The translations under genes were made by a program, and so were the position numbers. A stretch of DNA of 64,000 bases from GCA-2712985 sp964515905 (GTDB lineage Bacteria > Pseudomonadota > Alphaproteobacteria > UBA7887), in the NCBI GenBank assembly GCA_964515905.1, contig CAZEWK010000095.1, forward strand, positions 74,768 to 138,767, given 5' to 3'. This document shows positions 26,477 to 35,157 of the stretch, piece after piece (positions within the stretch are counted from its first letter, which is position 1; every line of letters starts with the position of its first letter). A model generated the notes under the pieces. That model saw nothing but the letters and a program-made list of their open reading frames with translations, was not told where the DNA came from and made no database searches.

Positions 26477-27472
26477 CTAGCATGCACCGCAGTCCTTCAT
26501 CTTTTTACGTTGGAGGCGAAATAGGGCGACATTCTTATTATGTTCGGTTAGGCTCTGAGCAAACCGGTGTCCTCCTTGTCCATCAGCAACAAAATACAAA
26601 TCATCCGTTGCAGCAGGATTTAGGGCAGCGAATAGGGAGGCTTTTCCGGGGTTGGTTATTGGGCCTGGTGGTAAGCCCGAAAACTGATAAGTATTATATT
26701 TACTGCGGTTTCTCAAATCTGCTCGGGTAAGTGAACGTTCCAGCCTCTTCTCGCCGTTAGTCAAACTATACACCACCGTGGGGTCTGATTGTAAGGGCAT
26801 TCCCAACCGCAAACGATTGATAAAAACTCCTGCAACTCTGGATCTTTCCTCATCTTTTGCTGTTTCCTTTTCAATTATAGACGCCATTATCAGCGCTTCG
26901 TCTCGATCATTAAAAGGTAGCATAGGCGTTCGATTTTCCCATAAATCTGAAAGGGTGTTTTGCATAGTTTGGTGCATGCGATTAATTAAAGTGCTGCGCA
27001 ATTCTCCCAAAGGAAAATGATATGTCTCAGGGAGTAGCCACCCTTCTTCTGGCACATCAGTAATTGGCCCATCTAGTTCATCAGTATTTTTTATGATCTG
27101 TATTATATCAAACCTATTGGTACCTTCTGGAATTGTTAACTTGTGAACTATTGTTTGTCCAAGCGTAAGTTTCTCAACAACCCTTCTGGGTGATACGTTT
27201 TCGGAGAAGGTATATTCGCCAGCTTTCATTGAACCTTGTATTTTTCTGAGTGCTACTGATGCTGTAAACAGGTGCGCGCTTCCTACCACATTGTTTGCCG
27301 CTAGTATCTCCGCAATATCAAGGGCTCCTACGCCTTTTTCTATGATGACAATTCTTGGTTTTGAGAGGGGTCCAGGCTGGTTGAACCAGACTTCTATCCA
27401 CCATAGACTTCCGGCTGAGATAGCAGCAAACAAAAATAATAGCGAAATTACAGAGGAACTATGTCGGATCAT
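26477..27472 (-). CDS. mltG: Endolytic murein transglycosylase MltG
   Basis: MltG cleaves nascent glycan strands and sets their length, acting at the outer face of the inner membrane. The 331-residue protein has one N-terminal membrane helix (residues 7-26), a LysM-like region, and the YceG catalytic domain. Key motifs are VPEEGWLLPETYHFP, ASIIEKETAKDEER (catalytic Glu in IEKE), VFINRLRLGMPLQSDPTV and YNTYQFSGLPPGPITNPG. It follows fabF, as is usual in Alphaproteobacteria. Confidence 0.96.
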   Translation of the reverse strand: MIRHSSSVISLLFLFAAISAGSLWWIEVWFNQPGPLSKPRIVIIEKGVGALDIAEILAANNVVGSAHLFTASVALRKIQGSMKAGEYTFSENVSPRRVVEKLTLGQTIVHKLTIPEGTNRFDIIQIIKNTDELDGPITDVPEEGWLLPETYHFPLGELRSTLINRMHQTMQNTLSDLWENRTPMLPFNDRDEALIMASIIEKETAKDEERSRVAGVFINRLRLGMPLQSDPTVVYSLTNGEKRLERSLTRADLRNRSKYNTYQFSGLPPGPITNPGKASLFAALNPAATDDLYFVADGQGGHRFAQSLTEHNKNVALFRLQRKKMKDCGAC

Positions 27473-27508
27473 ATCGGCAATTTTCCATTTGCCGTGTGCT
27501 AGGTGGTT

Positions 27509-28786
27509 TTACGGACTAGAATCATGAGTTGTTTTGTATTTTTTCACAATAATTGTAGCGTTGGTGCCACCGAATCCAAAGCTGTTAGATAATGCTATGT
27601 CGACGTTTCTCTTCTTCGCAGTGATGGGAACTAGGTCGAGATCACAACCCTCTGACGGCTTTGTTAAATTCAATGTTGGTGGTACGATATTGTTTACTAT
27701 GGCCATTGTTGAAAAGATTGTTTCTACAGCGCCTGCAGCGCCTAGCAAATGTCCTATAGATGATTTAGTCGAAGACATTGATATCATAGAGGTTTGACCA
27801 AATAATCTCTTTACTGCTCCATGTTCTATTTCATCTCCAAGTGGTGTAGACGTCCCATGCGCATTTACATAATCTACTGCACCTGGGTCTAACTTTGCGT
27901 TGAGAAGTGCCATCTTCATAGACCTAAACCCGCCGTCTCCATCGGATGCTGGGGCGGTCACATGATGGGCGTCACCGGATAGCCCATAGCCAGCCAACTC
28001 TCCGTATATGTGGGCACCACGTTTTATGGCGTGCTCGTATTCTTCCAGTACAACAATACCTGCGCCTTCCCCCATGACGAATCCATCTCTGGCTTGGTCC
28101 CAAGGTCGGGAGGCGCACTCAGGTTCATCATTAAAGTTAGTTGAAAGAGCTCTTGCAGCTGCGAAGCCTGCTACGCCAAGTCGCGTGACCGGGCTTTCGG
28201 AGCCGCCAGCGATCATTACGTCAGCGTCTCCAAACATTATAAGTCGTGCAGCGTCGCCGATCGCATGGGCCCCGGTCGAGCACGCTGTTACGACCGAGTG
28301 ATTGGGGCCTTTGTAACCAAACCTGATAGAGATTTGTCCTGAACCCAGATTTATGAGGCATGATGGAATAAAAAATGGGCTCATTCTTCTGGGACCTTTT
28401 TCAGCTAAAGTTAACGCGCCTTCTTCGATAGTCCGCAAACCACCTATCCCAGATCCAACCATCACCCCTGTTCGTTCTTGAGCCCTTTTGTCAGTTGGTT
28501 TCCAGTCAGCGTCCTCCACAGCTTCTGTTGCGGCCGCAATTGCAAAATGGATAAATTCATCCATTCGACGCTGTTCCTTAGGATCCAACCAGTCATCCGG
28601 ATTAAAGGCATTTTCAGCCTCATTTCTGGGCACTAGACCAGCAATTTTTGCCGGCAGGTCCGAAGTTTCAAATCGATCAATTAAACGAACACCCGACTCC
28701 CCGGCGAGCAGCTTATTCCAACAAGCCTGCACTCCACACCCTAGTGGAGTAACCAAGCCCATACCGGTTATTACAACCCGCTTCAT
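27509..28786 (-). CDS. fabF: Beta-ketoacyl-ACP synthase II
   Basis: FabF elongates acyl chains by condensing malonyl-ACP with acyl-ACP. The 425-residue protein has the Cys-His-His triad: VVTACSTGAHA, NAHGTSTPLGD and SSIGHLLGAAG. The N-terminal VVITGMGLVTPLG and C-terminal NSFGFGGTNATIIVKKY are diagnostic. It lies 41 bp downstream of acpP, with which it is probably co-transcribed. Confidence 0.97.
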   Translation of the reverse strand: MKRVVITGMGLVTPLGCGVQACWNKLLAGESGVRLIDRFETSDLPAKIAGLVPRNEAENAFNPDDWLDPKEQRRMDEFIHFAIAAATEAVEDADWKPTDKRAQERTGVMVGSGIGGLRTIEEGALTLAEKGPRRMSPFFIPSCLINLGSGQISIRFGYKGPNHSVVTACSTGAHAIGDAARLIMFGDADVMIAGGSESPVTRLGVAGFAAARALSTNFNDEPECASRPWDQARDGFVMGEGAGIVVLEEYEHAIKRGAHIYGELAGYGLSGDAHHVTAPASDGDGGFRSMKMALLNAKLDPGAVDYVNAHGTSTPLGDEIEHGAVKRLFGQTSMISMSSTKSSIGHLLGAAGAVETIFSTMAIVNNIVPPTLNLTKPSEGCDLDLVPITAKKRNVDIALSNSFGFGGTNATIIVKKYKTTHDSSP

Positions 28787-28827
28787 CTATTCATTGCCAG
28801 CGCAGTGACACTGGTGATTCTACCTCA

Positions 28828-29061
28828 TCAGCCCTGCGTGCCGATGAAGTCAATCGCGTCCTTAACCGTAACAATTTTCTCTGCGGCATCGTCGGGTATT
28901 TCACAACTGAATTCTTCTTCAAAAGCCATAACTAGTTCAACAGTATCTAGACTGTCAGCTCCTAAGTCATCGATAAAACTGGCTGTTTCTACAACTTTTT
29001 CTTCATCCACTCCTAAATGCTCGACAACAATCTTTTTTACCCGATCGGCGACGTCACTCAT
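28828..29061 (-). CDS. acpP: Acyl carrier protein
   Basis: This 77-residue acidic carrier holds growing acyl chains on 4'-phosphopantetheine. The attachment serine is S37 in LGADSLDTVEL, with the usual acidic helix II after it. The size and sequence are those of the housekeeping fatty-acid ACP, fitting its position between fabG and fabF. A 207-bp gap separates it from fabG, so it may have its own strong promoter, as is common for acpP. Confidence 0.97.
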   Translation of the reverse strand: MSDVADRVKKIVVEHLGVDEEKVVETASFIDDLGADSLDTVELVMAFEEEFSCEIPDDAAEKIVTVKDAIDFIGTQG

Positions 29062-29268
29062 TGACTAACCCCTTTTTCATTACAAATTGCCCTCATGTAG
29101 TGGCTCTAATTCTCGATTGAGGAAGCGCAATCGAAATAACGGATCCCCAAGTCTTTGTGTTTACTAAACGGAACCATGAAAACAGCATTATCGGCGTTGG
29201 TATCACACTTATCATCACTTGACTAGCAAGCTTGGATATAGGGCAAATATTGGAAACTTTAGAGCGCC

Positions 29269-30015
29269 CTAGATCATTGCCATTCCACCATTTATGTTCA
29301 GTGTATGGCCAGTTACATATGAAGCTTCTTCGGAAGCAAGATACACTGCTCCTGCTGCTATATCATGTGGGCTTCCTAACTGGCCCATGGGGATTCGATC
29401 TCTCAACGATTTTATCTGAGATTCTGACAGAGATTGGGTCATTGGCGTATCAATCATGCCGGGGGCTATGGAGTTAACAGTAATTCCCCGGCGCGCTGTT
29501 TCTGCCGCAAGAGACTTTGTTAAACCGATCAGGCCGGCTTTAGCAGCCGAATAATTGGCTTGGCCAATGTTTCCAGTTAGGCCGACGATAGAGCTTATGT
29601 TAATAATACGACCCCACCGTTGTTTCATCATCCTTTTTATAGCTTCCTTTGACAGTTTGAAGGCTGCGGTTAGGTTCAACTCCAGCAAAATATTCCAGTC
29701 TTCATCTTTTAGACGTACAGCTAAGTTATCTCGGGTTGCACCTGCATTATTTACTAAAATATCGATACTTCCCATTTTGTTATATACAGTTTTTATCAAT
29801 TCTTCTGGTTTTCCAACTTCTCTTAGATCGCATGGTACAACATAAGAACTTGGCCCCAGCGTGGCAGATAGTTCCTCTAACGCTGGAACCCTAGTCCCAG
29901 TTAACGCTGTGTTGGCGCCTAGTTGGTGCATGGCCGCAGCAATAGACTTTCCGATTCCGCCAGATGCGCCAGTAATTAGTGCGTTCTTGTTTTTTAAATC
30001 AAACATTTTAGGCAA
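29269..30015 (-). CDS. fabG: 3-oxoacyl-ACP reductase
   Basis: FabG is the NADPH-dependent ketoreductase of the fatty-acid cycle. It has 248 residues with a Rossmann fold. The cofactor motif is TGASGGIGKSIA, NNAGATRDN follows, the catalytic Ser is in NISSIVGLTGN and the Tyr-Lys pair in YSAAKAG. The C-terminal GHTLNINGGMAMI is typical of FabG rather than of general SDRs. It lies 20 bp after fabD. Confidence 0.96.
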   Translation of the reverse strand: MPKMFDLKNKNALITGASGGIGKSIAAAMHQLGANTALTGTRVPALEELSATLGPSSYVVPCDLREVGKPEELIKTVYNKMGSIDILVNNAGATRDNLAVRLKDEDWNILLELNLTAAFKLSKEAIKRMMKQRWGRIINISSIVGLTGNIGQANYSAAKAGLIGLTKSLAAETARRGITVNSIAPGMIDTPMTQSLSESQIKSLRDRIPMGQLGSPHDIAAGAVYLASEEASYVTGHTLNINGGMAMI

Positions 30016-30035
30016 CTCCCATGATTAACGTGCAA

Positions 30036-30977
30036 CTATATTGAATTTAAAAATCTATCAATATCGTCTGGAAACGCGATGGACTGGCCTGAAAGATCTT
30101 TGTCAATTCGTCTCGTCAAATTAGTTAATACCTTCCCGGCACCAACTTCAAAAAAATGGTCTACACCTTCTGATTTCATATGTAGCATGCATTCTCGCCA
30201 ACGAACTCGATTCGTTACCTGCGTGATAAGTAGTTCACGGATTTTATTGGGGTTGTTTTCGGCTGTCGCGGAGACATTGGAAACCAAAGAGGGGTGTGGA
30301 GACGATAGAATTATTGAATTGAGCGCCTTTGCCATAACCTTGGCCGCAGGTTCCAGCATTGAGCAGTGAAAGGGCGCGCTGACGTCCAATTCTAATACAC
30401 GTTTGGCGCCTAGCTCTTTGGCCAAACTAATGGCCAGATCAATGGTATTGGTTTCGCCGCTCAGCACTATTTGGCCGGGGGCATTATCATTTGCAATTTC
30501 ACAAATTCCTTTGGTACTTGCTGAAACTGCAACTTCGGTAGCTTCCTCTAAGTTAAGTCCTAAAACGGCCGCCATTTTCCCATGCCCAACGGGCACGGCA
30601 TTTTGCATAGCTTTTCCCCGAATCTTCAATAGTGCTGCGGTTTCTGCAAGGGATATGGAACCAGCGGCGGCCAGGGCAGAATATTCGCCAAGGGAATGGC
30701 CGGCAACAAACTGTGCGAGATCCCGCATGGCAATTGAGCCTTCTTCCTCAATAACCCTCACAATAGCCATTGATACGGTCATCAAAGCGGGTTGAGCGTT
30801 TTCTGTCAGGGTAAGCTCGTTCTCAGGACCTTCGAACATTAGTCGAGTGAGATTTTGTTGAAGAGCGTCGTCTACTTCTTGAAACACTAGCCTGGCCGGG
30901 ATAAAGGCATCATAAATCTCCTTTCCCATTCCGGTCCGTTGAGACCCTTGACCCGGAAATACCAACGCACGAGACAT
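30036..30977 (-). CDS. fabD: Malonyl-CoA:ACP transacylase
   Basis: FabD loads malonate onto ACP. The 313-residue protein starts with ALVFPGQGSQRTGMGK. The nucleophile is in AGHSLGEYSAL, and the catalytic histidine is in DVSAPFHCSMLEP. It is the first gene of the minus-strand fabD-fabG-acpP-fabF-mltG-gmk block and is divergent from rpsF. Confidence 0.97.
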   Translation of the reverse strand: MSRALVFPGQGSQRTGMGKEIYDAFIPARLVFQEVDDALQQNLTRLMFEGPENELTLTENAQPALMTVSMAIVRVIEEEGSIAMRDLAQFVAGHSLGEYSALAAAGSISLAETAALLKIRGKAMQNAVPVGHGKMAAVLGLNLEEATEVAVSASTKGICEIANDNAPGQIVLSGETNTIDLAISLAKELGAKRVLELDVSAPFHCSMLEPAAKVMAKALNSIILSSPHPSLVSNVSATAENNPNKIRELLITQVTNRVRWRECMLHMKSEGVDHFFEVGAGKVLTNLTRRIDKDLSGQSIAFPDDIDRFLNSI

Positions 30978-31104
30978 GATGTACTCCTTATACTTGTGAA
31001 ATTATGACTTTTTATCTTCTTACTTATCATTAAGGGATTGCATCGTAATCTTTTTAGTGTGAAGGACTGTATTTTGGCTTAGATTCGTAGACGCTTCCAT
31101 TTGC

Positions 31105-31132
31105 TTGCACCAAAGATAAATTTCGTTATAGT
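31105..31132 (+). promoter_or_regulatory. Candidate promoter of the rpsF operon
   Basis: TTGCAC (31105-31110) and TATAGT (31127-31132) are 16 bp apart. The -10 is one base from consensus and the -35 keeps TTG. Transcription from here would give a leader of about 130 nt before rpsF, which contains the hairpin at 31219-31244. Confidence 0.5.
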
Positions 31133-31186
31133 GCGCTCCCACGGTGGGTTGCGCTCAGGGCTATTGGTGTGGCCTGATCTGAAACG

Positions 31187-31199
31187 GTGATATTATCAC
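31187..31199. promoter_or_regulatory. Palindrome in the rpsF leader
   Basis: GTGATA and TATCAC form a perfect inverted repeat around a single T. It could be an operator or a short hairpin upstream of the S6:S18-like stem. Confidence 0.3.
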
Positions 31200-31218
31200 A
31201 GTTGTAGATAGTTGAAAC

Positions 31219-31244
31219 CTGGGTGAACCGTCGTTTTACACCAG
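31219..31244 (+). promoter_or_regulatory. Candidate S6:S18 autoregulatory hairpin upstream of rpsF
   Basis: CTGGGTG (31219-31225) pairs with CACCAG (31239-31244) apart from one bulged G, enclosing a 13-nt loop that contains CCG (31228-31230). Leaders of S6/S18 operons in many bacteria carry a hairpin with an exposed CCG that mimics the rRNA site of the S6:S18 heterodimer and allows feedback repression. The match here is by eye only; the exact consensus pairing was not tested. Confidence 0.45.
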
Positions 31245-31272
31245 AAAGAAAGAGATTATAAGGGGCCAAAAG

Positions 31273-31764
31273 ATGCCGCTGTATGAGACTGTTTTTATTG
31301 CGCGCCAAGATATTCCGGCTCAGGAAGCTGAAGTATTGGCTGAAAAGTTTAGCGGGATTGTGTCGGACAATGGTGGATCGGTCTCGCGTCGCGAATATTG
31401 GGGGCTGCGAAACCTAGCATATCGTATTAAAAAGAACCGTAAAGGCCATTATACGATGTTACATTTGGATGCACCTGCCTCTGCTATTTCAGAAATGGAA
31501 CGCAATATGCGTCTTGACGAAGACGTTCTTCGGTATCTCACTATCCGAATGGATGAACTCGATCAAAATGATTCCATCATGATGCAGGGTCGGGTTCGTG
31601 AAGAACAACCTAAGCCAAAATCAATGTCCTCAGCAAGCAATCGGGGCGGGCGCGGCCAAGTTGATGAATCGGCTGTAGAGGGAGCTTCAGTCAGTGAAGC
31701 GCCGATTCCTCCGGAACAACCGAAAGAGGATAGCAATTTAGCCGCTGAGGAGAACTCGGAATGA
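31273..31764 (+). CDS. rpsF: 30S ribosomal protein S6
   Basis: S6 binds the central domain of 16S rRNA as a heterodimer with S18. The 163-residue protein has the S6 core in the first 100 or so residues (LYETVFIARQDIPAQE, YWGLRNLAYRIKKNRKGHY, EDVLRYLTIRMDE). A low-complexity acidic and Gly/Ser/Gln tail follows, longer than in E. coli but common in Alphaproteobacteria. The AAGGGG ribosome site is about 6 nt before the ATG. Its stop overlaps the rpsR start. Confidence 0.97.
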   Translation: MPLYETVFIARQDIPAQEAEVLAEKFSGIVSDNGGSVSRREYWGLRNLAYRIKKNRKGHYTMLHLDAPASAISEMERNMRLDEDVLRYLTIRMDELDQNDSIMMQGRVREEQPKPKSMSSASNRGGRGQVDESAVEGASVSEAPIPPEQPKEDSNLAAEENSE

Positions 31765-32027
31765 ATTATGATGCGGGGTCCACGAGAGGCGGTTCGCGCG
31801 GTGCTCGAAGGCCGTTTTTTCGTCGTCAGAAATCGTGCCCCTTATCCGGCCCGAATGCTCCGAAAGTTGATTACAAGGATGTGAAACTTCTTCAAAGGTT
31901 CATGTCTGAGCGGGGGAAAATCGTGCCGAGCCGTATAACTGCGGTGTCCGCAAAAAAACAACGTGAGTTGGCACGAGCCGTAAAACGAGCGCGTTATCTC
32001 GCGTTGGTGCCGTATCTACTCAGGTAG
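31761..32027 (+). CDS. rpsR: 30S ribosomal protein S18
   Basis: S18 partners S6 on the 30S platform. The 88-residue basic protein has the conserved DYKDVKLLQRFMSERGKIVPSRIT core and the KRARYLALVPY end. The ATG overlaps the rpsF stop (ATGA), giving equimolar, coupled translation of the heterodimer. Confidence 0.97.
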   Translation: MNYDAGSTRGGSRGARRPFFRRQKSCPLSGPNAPKVDYKDVKLLQRFMSERGKIVPSRITAVSAKKQRELARAVKRARYLALVPYLLR

Positions 32028-32054
32028 CCACGCCCAACATTTTTGTAGGCAAAG

Positions 32055-32969
32055 ATGCCATCGCAATACCGACTCACCTTAGCGCTAATAGCTGGTGTAA
32101 TAACTGCGGGTTTGCACCTGTCAATTTTGGGAGGGGCCTCATTTATTTTGCTCCAATATCTTACCCAATTGCCCTTATTTTTTATTGGTTTAGGTATGGG
32201 AATGACGCCCGTATTTATATCTGCTTGTGTCGCTATAACTATGACACTTTTTGTCGATCCTCTATTAGCCCTTGTTTTTTTGGTGGGATATGTTGGTCCT
32301 ACATTATTAGTTATTCGCCAAGCCCTGCTGAGCAGGCCGACTAAGGAAGGTACATTAGAATGGTATCCTTCTGGGCGACTTTTATCTGAGATTACTATTT
32401 ATGTCGTCGCAGTAATGATGGTCTTAGGTGTATGGTTTGCAGGGCAGGAAGGAGGACTCAACGCAATAATTGAGGCCGTTCTGTCTCAGATAACAGCAAT
32501 GGTTGGTTCTGATAACGCCGCAGGGGCCAGTATATTTTTATCGAGTTACGGATTTGTTGTGCCCGGTATTATGGGTGTTTCTTGGATAGTTATGACGGTA
32601 ATCAATGGAAGTATTGCCCAACATTTTTTGCGTAAACTTGGGAAGAATATGCGACCCAGCTCTTGTTTACAAAATATTAAATTGCCAAGTTGGGTGGCGT
32701 ATTTACTTGCGGTATCACTATTAGTGACAGTTTGGGGAGGTGGAGATATAGCATTTTTTGGAGGAATGATAATGATGGTTTTATTGACACCGTTTTTTTT
32801 TCAAGGAATAGGTGTTGTCCATCAATGGTCCAACCGAACATCCTTTGCCGGTTTGATTTTGGTTGGGTTTTACCTTTTAATGGTGCTGTTGCAATGGCCA
32901 ATTTTATTTGTAGTAGGGTTTGGAATACTGGATCAATGGATAGATCTACGTCGACAAAAAGTGGCATGA
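32055..32969 (+). CDS. DUF2232 family inner-membrane protein
   Basis: This 304-residue protein has about eight hydrophobic membrane segments spread along its length, and almost no hydrophilic domain. Its place between rpsR and rplI matches the DUF2232 (YybS-like) protein found there in many Alphaproteobacteria. The function is unknown. The 28-bp gap to rpsR and 45-bp gap to rplI suggest it is part of the ribosomal-protein operon. Confidence 0.8.
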   Translation: MPSQYRLTLALIAGVITAGLHLSILGGASFILLQYLTQLPLFFIGLGMGMTPVFISACVAITMTLFVDPLLALVFLVGYVGPTLLVIRQALLSRPTKEGTLEWYPSGRLLSEITIYVVAVMMVLGVWFAGQEGGLNAIIEAVLSQITAMVGSDNAAGASIFLSSYGFVVPGIMGVSWIVMTVINGSIAQHFLRKLGKNMRPSSCLQNIKLPSWVAYLLAVSLLVTVWGGGDIAFFGGMIMMVLLTPFFFQGIGVVHQWSNRTSFAGLILVGFYLLMVLLQWPILFVVGFGILDQWIDLRRQKVA

Positions 32970-33014
32970 ATAATAGTAGATAGAGGACTAGTTAATTTTT
33001 TAAGAGGTGTTCGA

Positions 33015-33665
33015 ATGGAAGTAATATTATTGGAACGTATCGAAAAACTCGGTGAACTTGGAGACGTAGTACGAGTAAAGGACGGTTACGCTCGGAATTA
33101 TTTGCTTCCGAGTAGTAAGGCACTTAGAGCGACTAAAGAAGCACATGCAATATTTAAGGCAGAGCGGGAAAAAATTGAAACCGAAAATCAGGCGAAAAAA
33201 ACTGATGCATCGACATTGGCAACTCGAATGGCTGGGTTAGAGGTTGTGATGGTTGAGCAGGCTGGAGAAGGTGGGCAGCTCTATGGTTCTGTTTCCGCTC
33301 GAGATATTGCGAAGTCGGTATCTGACTCAGGCTTTAGCGTAAAAAGAAATCAAATAATTATCGACAAGCCGATAAAAGCTTTAGGAATGTATAAAGCCCA
33401 GGTAAAACTGCATGCTGAGGTTCCGGTTGAAATAACAGTAAACGTGGCGCGTTCGGATGAAGAAGCTAAACTTCAGGCGGCTGGTTTGGAAGTAGGGCTC
33501 GATGCCACTGAAGAAATAGAAGAGGCACCGAGTAACGAGGAGGTATTTGATAAGGTGGAGCCCGATGTTGCAATTTCTGGAGAGACTGATGCTGTGTTGG
33601 AAGAAGTCACCGAGAGAACAGGAGATGGTGAAGAAACCGAGGGTGATGGGACCGGTACTTCTTAG
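33015..33665 (+). CDS. rplI: 50S ribosomal protein L9
   Basis: L9 binds 23S rRNA near the base of the L1 stalk. The N-terminal domain MEVILLERIEKLGELGDVVRVKDGYARNYLLP is diagnostic, followed by the long connecting helix and a C-terminal domain (GQLYGSVSARDIAKSV...). At 216 residues it is longer than the typical 150 because of a roughly 50-residue strongly acidic tail (EEIEEAPSNEEVFDKVEP...). An AGAGG ribosome site precedes the ATG. Confidence 0.97.
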   Translation: MEVILLERIEKLGELGDVVRVKDGYARNYLLPSSKALRATKEAHAIFKAEREKIETENQAKKTDASTLATRMAGLEVVMVEQAGEGGQLYGSVSARDIAKSVSDSGFSVKRNQIIIDKPIKALGMYKAQVKLHAEVPVEITVNVARSDEEAKLQAAGLEVGLDATEEIEEAPSNEEVFDKVEPDVAISGETDAVLEEVTERTGDGEETEGDGTGTS

Positions 33666-33702
33666 AACTAGAGTTCTAGAATTGTAGTTAAGTTTCAGCC
33701 TG

Positions 33703-33737
33703 GGGTAGCACCTAATCCCGAGCAATCGGGTGGTGCC
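33703..33737 (+). promoter_or_regulatory. GNRA-capped hairpin between rplI and cfa
   Basis: GCACC (33708-33712) pairs with GGTGC (33732-33736), and inside it CCCGA (33717-33721) pairs with TCGGG (33726-33730) around a GCAA tetraloop, with a small TAAT/T internal loop. There is no T-tract, so it is not an obvious terminator. It lies 24 nt before the preferred cfa start and may be an RNA control element or a processing site at the operon end. Confidence 0.4.
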
Positions 33738-33760
33738 TGGCCTTGTGAGGGGAAAGGGCA

Positions 33761-34945
33761 TTGCTGATTTCACCGTTAATGAATCATCTTATCGTTAGGG
33801 GCAGATTGGTTGTCCTAGATCCAAAAGGAAAATCGTATATCTATGGATCTGAAGAGCAACCCTATGTTACTGTGAGGGTGCACCGACAAGTGGCTCTCTT
33901 TAAAATATTGTTTAACCCGTCTTTAGGTATTCCAGAGGCCTATATGGACGGGGATTTAACTGTAGAGAAGGGATCACTATACGACTTTTTAGATTTTATG
34001 GCGCAAAACTTGGCTGTGGCAGGTCCTTCTTTTCTTATGCGATTTTGGGAGAAGCTTGGGTACCTTTTACGTGGTTTTATGCAATACAACCCGATTGTTC
34101 GGTCCAGAAAACACGTTGAGCACCATTATGATCTCACTCGAGACTTCTATCAGCTCTTCCTTGACGACGATATGCAATATTCGTGCGCTTATTTTCTAGG
34201 TCCCGACGACGATATAGATATGGCTCAAATGCAGAAGAAAGATCATCTTGCTTCCAAATTGCTGCTTAAATCCGGCCTGAAAGTGCTTGATATTGGTTCG
34301 GGATGGGGTGGGCTTGGTATTTATTTGGCGAAAAAAGAAAGAGTGGATGTAACTGGGCTGACACTGTCGCAGGAGCAATATAAAGTTGCTGAAGACCGGG
34401 CTATGGCATCTGGACTTAGTGAGAAAGTGCGATTTAGACTACGAGATTATCGGGAAGAAACAGAGATTTACGATCGTATAGTTTCAGTAGGAATGTTTGA
34501 ACACGTCGGCGTTCCCTACTATGAAGATTTTTTCCGTGCCATCAGTGGTGGGTTGAGATCAGATGGTGTAGCCTTGCTCCATACAATTGGTCGAACTCAT
34601 GGGCCTGGCGTAACCCATCCATTTATTAGAAAATACATATTCCCCGGTGGGTACATTCCGGCTCTGTCTGAGATTATTCCTGTAGTAGAACAGACCGGAT
34701 TGATAATTACCGACATTGAAGTTTTGCGACTGCATTATGCAGAAACACTTCGAGCATGGCGGCAAAGATTGCTGAAAAATTGGCGTTGTGCTGCCAGTCT
34801 TCAAGATGATCGTTTCTGTAGGATGTGGGAATATTATTTAGCTGCTAGTGAGGTTTGTTTTCGCTATCTTGGGCTAGTGGTTTTTCAAATCCAATTGGCG
34901 AAGAGAATAGATATTGTACCGTTCACTCGGGATTATATCTCTTAG
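33761..34945 (+). CDS. cfa: Cyclopropane-fatty-acyl-phospholipid synthase
   Basis: This SAM-dependent enzyme converts unsaturated acyl chains of membrane phospholipids into cyclopropane chains. The 394-residue protein has the N-terminal lipid-binding region (RLVVLDPKGKSY...), YMDGDLTVEKGSLYDFLDF, and HHYDLTRDFYQLFLDDDMQYSCAYF. The SAM motif is VLDIGSGWGGLGIYLA, and ETLRAWRQRLLKNW is in the C-terminal part. It matches the family along its full length. The preferred start is TTG at 33761 with GAGGGG upstream and a family-like MLISPLMNHLIVRG beginning; an ATG at 33779 is possible. Confidence 0.93.
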   Translation: MLISPLMNHLIVRGRLVVLDPKGKSYIYGSEEQPYVTVRVHRQVALFKILFNPSLGIPEAYMDGDLTVEKGSLYDFLDFMAQNLAVAGPSFLMRFWEKLGYLLRGFMQYNPIVRSRKHVEHHYDLTRDFYQLFLDDDMQYSCAYFLGPDDDIDMAQMQKKDHLASKLLLKSGLKVLDIGSGWGGLGIYLAKKERVDVTGLTLSQEQYKVAEDRAMASGLSEKVRFRLRDYREETEIYDRIVSVGMFEHVGVPYYEDFFRAISGGLRSDGVALLHTIGRTHGPGVTHPFIRKYIFPGGYIPALSEIIPVVEQTGLIITDIEVLRLHYAETLRAWRQRLLKNWRCAASLQDDRFCRMWEYYLAASEVCFRYLGLVVFQIQLAKRIDIVPFTRDYIS

Positions 34946-35157
34946 TGGAATTTTGCTAAGCTATATCTGGTTGTCTGCGCTGTGTCATGTGAACGTCTGC
35001 CTTTCACTGTATTTTTTGTGCGACTCTGAAGACCTTGGCATTTAAGTTCTGAAGAACATCCGACTCAATCGCTTTTAATAACTTATCCCCATGTTTCTCC
35101 AATTTCCACAGGGGTACGGCCTTCACCCCTCCGTCAAGTAACGTTAAGGTTCAACTT

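Noticed and set aside
29114..29133. CGATTG/CAATCG hairpin upstream of acpP
   Set aside because: A 6-bp stem with no other support; too short to call a regulatory element.
31126..31308. Minus-strand frame over the rpsF leader
   Set aside because: It overlaps the rpsF promoter, leader and start codon and has no protein-like features.
33666..33760. SAM-II or SAH riboswitch before cfa
   Set aside because: The hairpin order and the conserved loop bases of those classes are not present.
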